Source: an uncultured Pelagibacteraceae bacterium | GTDB taxonomy: Bacteria > Pseudomonadota > Alphaproteobacteria > Pelagibacterales > Pelagibacteraceae | DNA length: 46,633 nt | Reading direction: 5' to 3' | Assembly (NCBI GenBank): GCA_902587315.1 | Contig: CACIKW010000007.1 | Location: 1 to 46,633, forward strand | Shown here: one piece after another, positions 43,102 through 46,633 of the stretch | Position numbering within the stretch: the first letter of the stretch is position 1 | How the letters are laid out: every line of letters starts with the position of its first letter | Program-made: the position numbers and the translations under genes | The notes under the pieces: generated by a model | What the model was told of the DNA's origin: nothing | What the model saw: the letters and a program-made list of their open reading frames with translations, nothing else | Databases searched by the model: none

Positions 43102-43989
43102 TTATTTATAGTTTTTTAATTTTAGTTTTTCTCTAGTTTCGGCAGGAGTCATTATTGATACCCCAAGATCATTTACAATTCTTATTGCTTTTTCTACTAG
43201 TTGAGCATTCGTAGCTAGTTTTCCTTTTTCTAAATATAAATTATCTTCAAGTCCTACTCTCGGGTTGCCACCCATTATTACTGTTTGAGCAACAAATGGC
43301 ATTTCGTTTTTTGAAATTGCAAAACCAGACCAAATACCTTCTTTGGGCATTACATCTTTCATGGCTTGCATCGCTAAAGGTGTTGCGGGCGCTCCCCACG
43401 GTATACCAAGGCACATTTGAAACATTGGAGGGTCATTCAACAAACCTTCTTTGTATAATTGAGCTCCAAACCACATATTGCCTAAATCAAATGCTTCTAT
43501 TTCAGGTTTAACATTTATTTCTTGTAATCTTTTTGCAGCTTTTCTTAAATCATTAGGAGTATTTACTGTGATTACAGAACTGTCACCAAAGTTTAAAGTT
43601 CCACAGTCTAATGTACAGATTTCCGGTAAAAATTGTTCTGCATTAGCTATTCTTTCCATTACATTTGCCATATCTGTTAATGGGCCAAACTCCAAAGGAT
43701 TTTTTCCTTGTCCAATATCTAAATCTCCTCCCATGCCGGTAGTTAAATTTAAAACAACATCTGTGTCACTGGAGCGAATTCTATCCACAACTTCTTTATA
43801 TAGCTCCAATCTTCTACTTGGAGTCCCATCGTTTTCTCTGACATGAATATGGGCTATGGCTGCTCCTGCTTTAGCTGATTCTATAGCTGCTTTTGCAATT
43901 TGTTCTGGGGTTTTAGGTAAATCAGGATGCTTTTTCGCAGTATCGCCAGAGCCAGTTACCGCGCAAGATATGAATACTTTATTGTTCAT
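43102..43989 (-). CDS. Beta-keto acid cleavage enzyme (BKACE, DUF849), likely 3-dehydrocarnitine-type
   Basis: A 295-residue BKACE. The start is the ATG at 43989 (MNNKVFISCAVTGSG), rather than the in-frame TTG at 43995. AHIHVRENDGTPSRRLELYKEVVDRIR carries the zinc-binding His-x-His of the family, and LDCGTLNFG, EAFDLGNMWF and GNPRVGLEDNLYL are further markers. BKACE enzymes exchange a beta-keto acid with acetyl-CoA, giving acetoacetate and a new acyl-CoA. In carnitine catabolism the product is betainyl-CoA, which the thioesterase at 44035 could hydrolyse. The gene is divergent from that thioesterase gene (45-base gap). Confidence 0.88.
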   Translation of the reverse strand: MNNKVFISCAVTGSGDTAKKHPDLPKTPEQIAKAAIESAKAGAAIAHIHVRENDGTPSRRLELYKEVVDRIRSSDTDVVLNLTTGMGGDLDIGQGKNPLEFGPLTDMANVMERIANAEQFLPEICTLDCGTLNFGDSSVITVNTPNDLRKAAKRLQEINVKPEIEAFDLGNMWFGAQLYKEGLLNDPPMFQMCLGIPWGAPATPLAMQAMKDVMPKEGIWSGFAISKNEMPFVAQTVIMGGNPRVGLEDNLYLEKGKLATNAQLVEKAIRIVNDLGVSIMTPAETREKLKLKNYK

Positions 43990-44034
43990 AAACAATTAGA
44001 TTTATACTATCATAAAAAGACTTAGGGAAGAAAA

Positions 44035-44502
44035 ATGTCAGTACACGTTACAACAAAAAGAATTAAAAAAGATTGGACAGATTATAATGAGCATATGAAC
44101 ATGGCTTATTATGTCTTGATTTTCGATATAGCATGGGAAGTTATTCTTGAAAAATTTAAGATGGGTGAACATTCTGCCAAAACTACAAAAAAAAGTACAA
44201 TGGTTGTTGAAACTCATACAACTTACAATAATGAAGTTAAACAAGGAGATGAGGTAGATATTGTTTTGACTTTTTTTGATCATGATAAGAAAAGATTACA
44301 TTTCAAATTAGAAATGTACGAAAAGAAAAAACAAACTCTTTCGGCAACAATAGAAATGTTGTCTCTATATATTGATCTTAACCAAAGAAAAGTAGCTGAG
44401 TTTGAAGATGAAAAAATTAAAATTATGGGTGAATTTATAAACAAAAATAAATCTGAATTTAATTTAGATAATTTAGCTTTTTCTGGTAAATTAAAAAAGT
44501 GA
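44035..44502 (+). CDS. Hotdog-fold acyl-CoA thioesterase, likely betainyl-CoA thioesterase
   Basis: A 155-residue 4-hydroxybenzoyl-CoA-type hotdog protein. The active-site region is DWTDYNEHMNMAYYVLIFDIAWE, matching the D-x-x-x-HMN pattern of the family, followed by VVETHTTYNNEVKQGDEVDI. The close likeness of its N-terminus to the thioesterase domain fused to some bacterial carnitine dehydrogenases, and the adjacent BKACE, suggest it hydrolyses betainyl-CoA to glycine betaine and CoA. It ends in TGATG, overlapping the next start by one base. Confidence 0.78.
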   Translation: MSVHVTTKRIKKDWTDYNEHMNMAYYVLIFDIAWEVILEKFKMGEHSAKTTKKSTMVVETHTTYNNEVKQGDEVDIVLTFFDHDKKRLHFKLEMYEKKKQTLSATIEMLSLYIDLNQRKVAEFEDEKIKIMGEFINKNKSEFNLDNLAFSGKLKK

Positions 44503-45338
44503 TGATTGATATAAAACTATTGTCAGGGGCCTTAGGAGCAGAAATAAAAGGCATAGACCTGAAAGATACATCGAATGAAAATTTTAAAAAAATTAATGAT
44601 TTATTATTAGAACACAAAGTAATTTTTTTTAGAGATCAAGTAATTACAGCAGAGCAGCACATAGCATTAGCTGAAAAATTTGGTCCTCTTGAGACACATG
44701 CATATGTTAAAGGATTAGAAAAATATCCAGAAATTGTACGAATTATAAAAGCAGAAGATGAAAAAAATCAATGGGGAGAAAATTGGCATAGTGATGTTAG
44801 CTATAATGCTAAACCTACGAAAGCTGTAATATTAAAATCAATTAAAATTCCACCAGTAGGAGGTGATACCTGTTTTTCTAATATGGAACTTGCTTGGGAA
44901 ACCTTGGATGAAGAAATAAAAGAAAAAATAAAAGATAAAACAGCTGTTCATAGTTCACTAGGAGCTGAATTTTTTTTAGACAATTATAAAAAAATGCAAG
45001 GAAACAAAAAAAAAAATTATGATGAGTATTCAAATGAACATCCTATGGTTAGAACTCATCCTGAAACAGGAAAAAAAATACTATATGTAAATTGGACCTA
45101 TACTAAAAAAATTAATGGTTTAGATAAAAATGAAAGTGATGAAATCCTAAAAAAAATATTTGAACATCAAGCTAGACTGGAACTAACTTGTCGATTTACT
45201 TGGACTGAGAATGCTGTTTGTATTTGGGATAATAGAAGTGTAATCCACTTTGCTATCGCTGATTTTTATCCAGGAAGAGGACTCGGATACGAAAGAGTTA
45301 TGGATAGAATTGCTGTAGAAGGCGATCATCCAAATTAA
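44502..45338 (+). CDS. TauD/TfdA-family Fe(II)/2-oxoglutarate dioxygenase
   Basis: A 278-residue dioxygenase; the ATG at 44502 overlaps the thioesterase stop. Iron ligands are H96 and D98 (WHSDVSY) and H249 (NRSVIHFAIADF), and YERVMDRI near the C-terminus carries the 2-oxoglutarate-binding Arg. It is the size of taurine dioxygenase. The family oxidises sulfonates, carnitine-type or other small acids. In this operon a quaternary-amine or sulfonate osmolyte is a plausible substrate. It is not equivalent to the larger dioxygenase at 37856, which has an extra N-terminal domain. Confidence 0.85.
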   Translation: MIDIKLLSGALGAEIKGIDLKDTSNENFKKINDLLLEHKVIFFRDQVITAEQHIALAEKFGPLETHAYVKGLEKYPEIVRIIKAEDEKNQWGENWHSDVSYNAKPTKAVILKSIKIPPVGGDTCFSNMELAWETLDEEIKEKIKDKTAVHSSLGAEFFLDNYKKMQGNKKKNYDEYSNEHPMVRTHPETGKKILYVNWTYTKKINGLDKNESDEILKKIFEHQARLELTCRFTWTENAVCIWDNRSVIHFAIADFYPGRGLGYERVMDRIAVEGDHPN

Positions 45339-45349
45339 AAATCCTATAG

Positions 45350-46633
45350 ATGAATTTTGATTATATTATAGTCGGTGCTGGGTCTGCAGGTTGTGTTCTT
45401 TCAAATAGATTGTCAGAAGATCAGAATAATAAGGTCGCAGTATTTGAAGCAGGAGGCTCAAGTGATATTTGGAAAGTCAAAATGCCATTGGCATTACTCT
45501 ACACGATGCATGATCCAAAATATAATTGGAAATATTATTCTGAACCTGAGCCTTATTTAAATAATAGAAGATTATTTTGCCCTAGAGGTAAAATGATTGG
45601 AGGATGTTCAGCTCACAATGGAATGGTTTTTGTAAGAGGAAACAAAAATGATTATGAAAGATGGGAAAACTTTGGGTTAAAATCTTGGTCATATAATAAA
45701 ATTCTTCCTTATTTTAAAAAAATTGAAACTTGGTCAGGAGGAGAAAGTCAATACAGAGGCTCTTTGGGTTTGCTTCCTGTAGACCAATCTCAGAACAAAA
45801 ATCCTTTATTTGAAGCATTCTTGGGAGCAGCCTCTGAGGCTGGTCATTTAATTAATCCAGATATGAATGGAGAACATCAAGAAGGATTTGGTATGTTTGA
45901 TACAACAATTCACAACGGTGAAAGAGCAAGTGTTGCAAAGTATTATTTAAATCCAATTAAAAATAGAAAAAATCTAAATATTTTTTCGAATTCATTTGTA
46001 GAAAAAATAATTTTTGAAGGGAAAAAAGCAGTTGGCATCGAAGTAAAAACTAAGAATAAAGTTGAAAAATTTTATGCAAAAAAAGAATTAATATTAAGCG
46101 GAGGATCAATTAATTCTCCACAATTATTAATGCTTTCGGGTATAGGAGATGCAAATCATTTAAAAGAAAAGGGAATAAGTGTCGCCCAAGATTTAAAAGG
46201 CGTTGGTAAAAATCTTCAAGATCATTTGGAAACATATATTATGCAAGAATGTAAAACTCCAAATACTTTATATACATATACAAAATTGATCCCTAAAGTG
46301 CTTGCTGGTATTCAGTGGTTTTTATCTAAATCTGGCCCTTGTTCACAATCATATTTAGAGGCCGGAGGCTTTGCAAAATCTTCACCTGAAAGAGAAATGG
46401 CAAATATTCAATTCCATTTTTTTCCATCATTTGTGATTAATCATGGTTTAGTAAATCCAAGTTCACATGGATACCAATTGCATGCAAGCCCCAATCACCC
46501 AAAAAGTAGAGGATCAATTACTTTAAATTCATCTAACCCTTACGATTATCCAAAAATATTATTTAATTATTTGGAAGATGAAGATGATTTAAAACAAACT
46601 AGAGAATGCATTCATGTTGCAAGAAAAATTCTA
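45350..46633 (+). CDS. betA: GMC oxidoreductase, choline dehydrogenase-like, 3' truncated by the window
   Basis: An open frame of 428 codons without stop reaching the window end. The FAD motif FDYIIVGAGSAGCVLSNRL is at residues 3-21, followed by VFEAGGSSDIWKVKMPLALL, YNWKYYSEPEPYL and PRGKMIGGCSAHNGMVFVRG (GMC signature 1, with GGCSAHN in place of the usual GGSSAIN). GGSINSPQLLMLSGIG is GMC signature 2. The C-terminal catalytic His region lies beyond the window. BetA-type enzymes oxidise choline towards betaine aldehyde, fitting the glycine-betaine theme; other alcohols are possible. It begins 11 bases after the dioxygenase stop, so it belongs to the same operon. Confidence 0.85.
   Translation, partial: MNFDYIIVGAGSAGCVLSNRLSEDQNNKVAVFEAGGSSDIWKVKMPLALLYTMHDPKYNWKYYSEPEPYLNNRRLFCPRGKMIGGCSAHNGMVFVRGNKNDYERWENFGLKSWSYNKILPYFKKIETWSGGESQYRGSLGLLPVDQSQNKNPLFEAFLGAASEAGHLINPDMNGEHQEGFGMFDTTIHNGERASVAKYYLNPIKNRKNLNIFSNSFVEKIIFEGKKAVGIEVKTKNKVEKFYAKKELILSGGSINSPQLLMLSGIGDANHLKEKGISVAQDLKGVGKNLQDHLETYIMQECKTPNTLYTYTKLIPKVLAGIQWFLSKSGPCSQSYLEAGGFAKSSPEREMANIQFHFFPSFVINHGLVNPSSHGYQLHASPNHPKSRGSITLNSSNPYDYPKILFNYLEDEDDLKQTRECIHVARKIL

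Noticed and set aside
45375..45560. A 61-codon ORF near the right end.
   Set aside because: It is an out-of-frame shadow of the GMC oxidoreductase that starts at 45350 and stays open to the window end.
1..46633. tRNA, rRNA, CRISPR arrays, insertion sequences and prophage.
   Set aside because: Intergenic spaces are short. I saw no cloverleaf, repeat-spacer array, transposase or integrase pattern.

Overview
The window is AT-rich, almost gap-free and densely packed: genes overlap by a few bases, starts often abut the preceding stop, and Lys, Ile, Asn and Phe are used heavily. Together with the gene content (methylated-amine, betaine, carnitine and polyamine transport and catabolism) this suggests a streamlined marine alphaproteobacterium, most likely a SAR11/Pelagibacterales relative. 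That assignment is inference. I see no rRNA, tRNA, CRISPR array, insertion sequence or prophage.

Bases 1-12004 (+ strand) look like a methylamine / N-methylglutamate block. It holds a 5'-truncated DUF1989-GcvT fusion, a MarR-like regulator, a SoxB-like FAD oxidoreductase, a glutamine-synthetase homologue, a three-gene glutamate-synthase-like set (amidotransferase, GXGXG, FMN/Fe-S; MgsABC or GlxBCD type), an unknown basic protein, an Amt-type transporter, two tiny membrane proteins and a second (type III) glutamine-synthetase homologue. A consistent model is uptake of methylammonium, ligation to glutamate, conversion to N-methylglutamate, and demethylation with the methyl carbon passed to tetrahydrofolate.

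Bases 12082-21059 are mostly housekeeping or uncharacterised: a secreted TPR protein, DoxX, an unknown conserved protein, YjbQ and a cupin, a BamB/YfgM-like envelope pair, aconitase, a LysE exporter, CsaA and an ArgE-like M20 deacylase. Bases 21175-22195 contain a sugar- or surface-type methyltransferase preceded by a chimeric gene scar.

Bases 22239-37853 are nitrogen and osmolyte catabolism. They carry aldehyde dehydrogenase plus an agmatinase-family enzyme, a secreted metallopeptidase and a cyclophilin. A long minus-strand run follows: EutA, DoeA-like M24, PotA-, PotD-, PotB- and PotC-like transporter, and a bifunctional hydroxyacyl-CoA dehydrogenase/enoyl-CoA hydratase. Divergent from it are a hydroxyisobutyrate-dehydrogenase-family protein, a second aldehyde dehydrogenase and a GDPD-family phosphodiesterase.

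Bases 37856-46633 look like a gamma-butyrobetaine/carnitine to glycine betaine module. It has a gamma-butyrobetaine-dioxygenase-like enzyme, a ProXWV transporter, an SDR dehydrogenase, a BKACE (DUF849) enzyme, a hotdog thioesterase, a TauD-family dioxygenase and a 3'-truncated choline-dehydrogenase-like GMC oxidoreductase.

The most distinctive non-coding signals are (i) the palindromic core GTTTAAAC just upstream of the ribosome-binding site of amt, potD-like and proX, three substrate-capturing transport genes; (ii) strong stem-loops between each binding-protein gene and its permease gene, with a similar one after amt; and (iii) two perfect palindromes in tandem upstream of amt.
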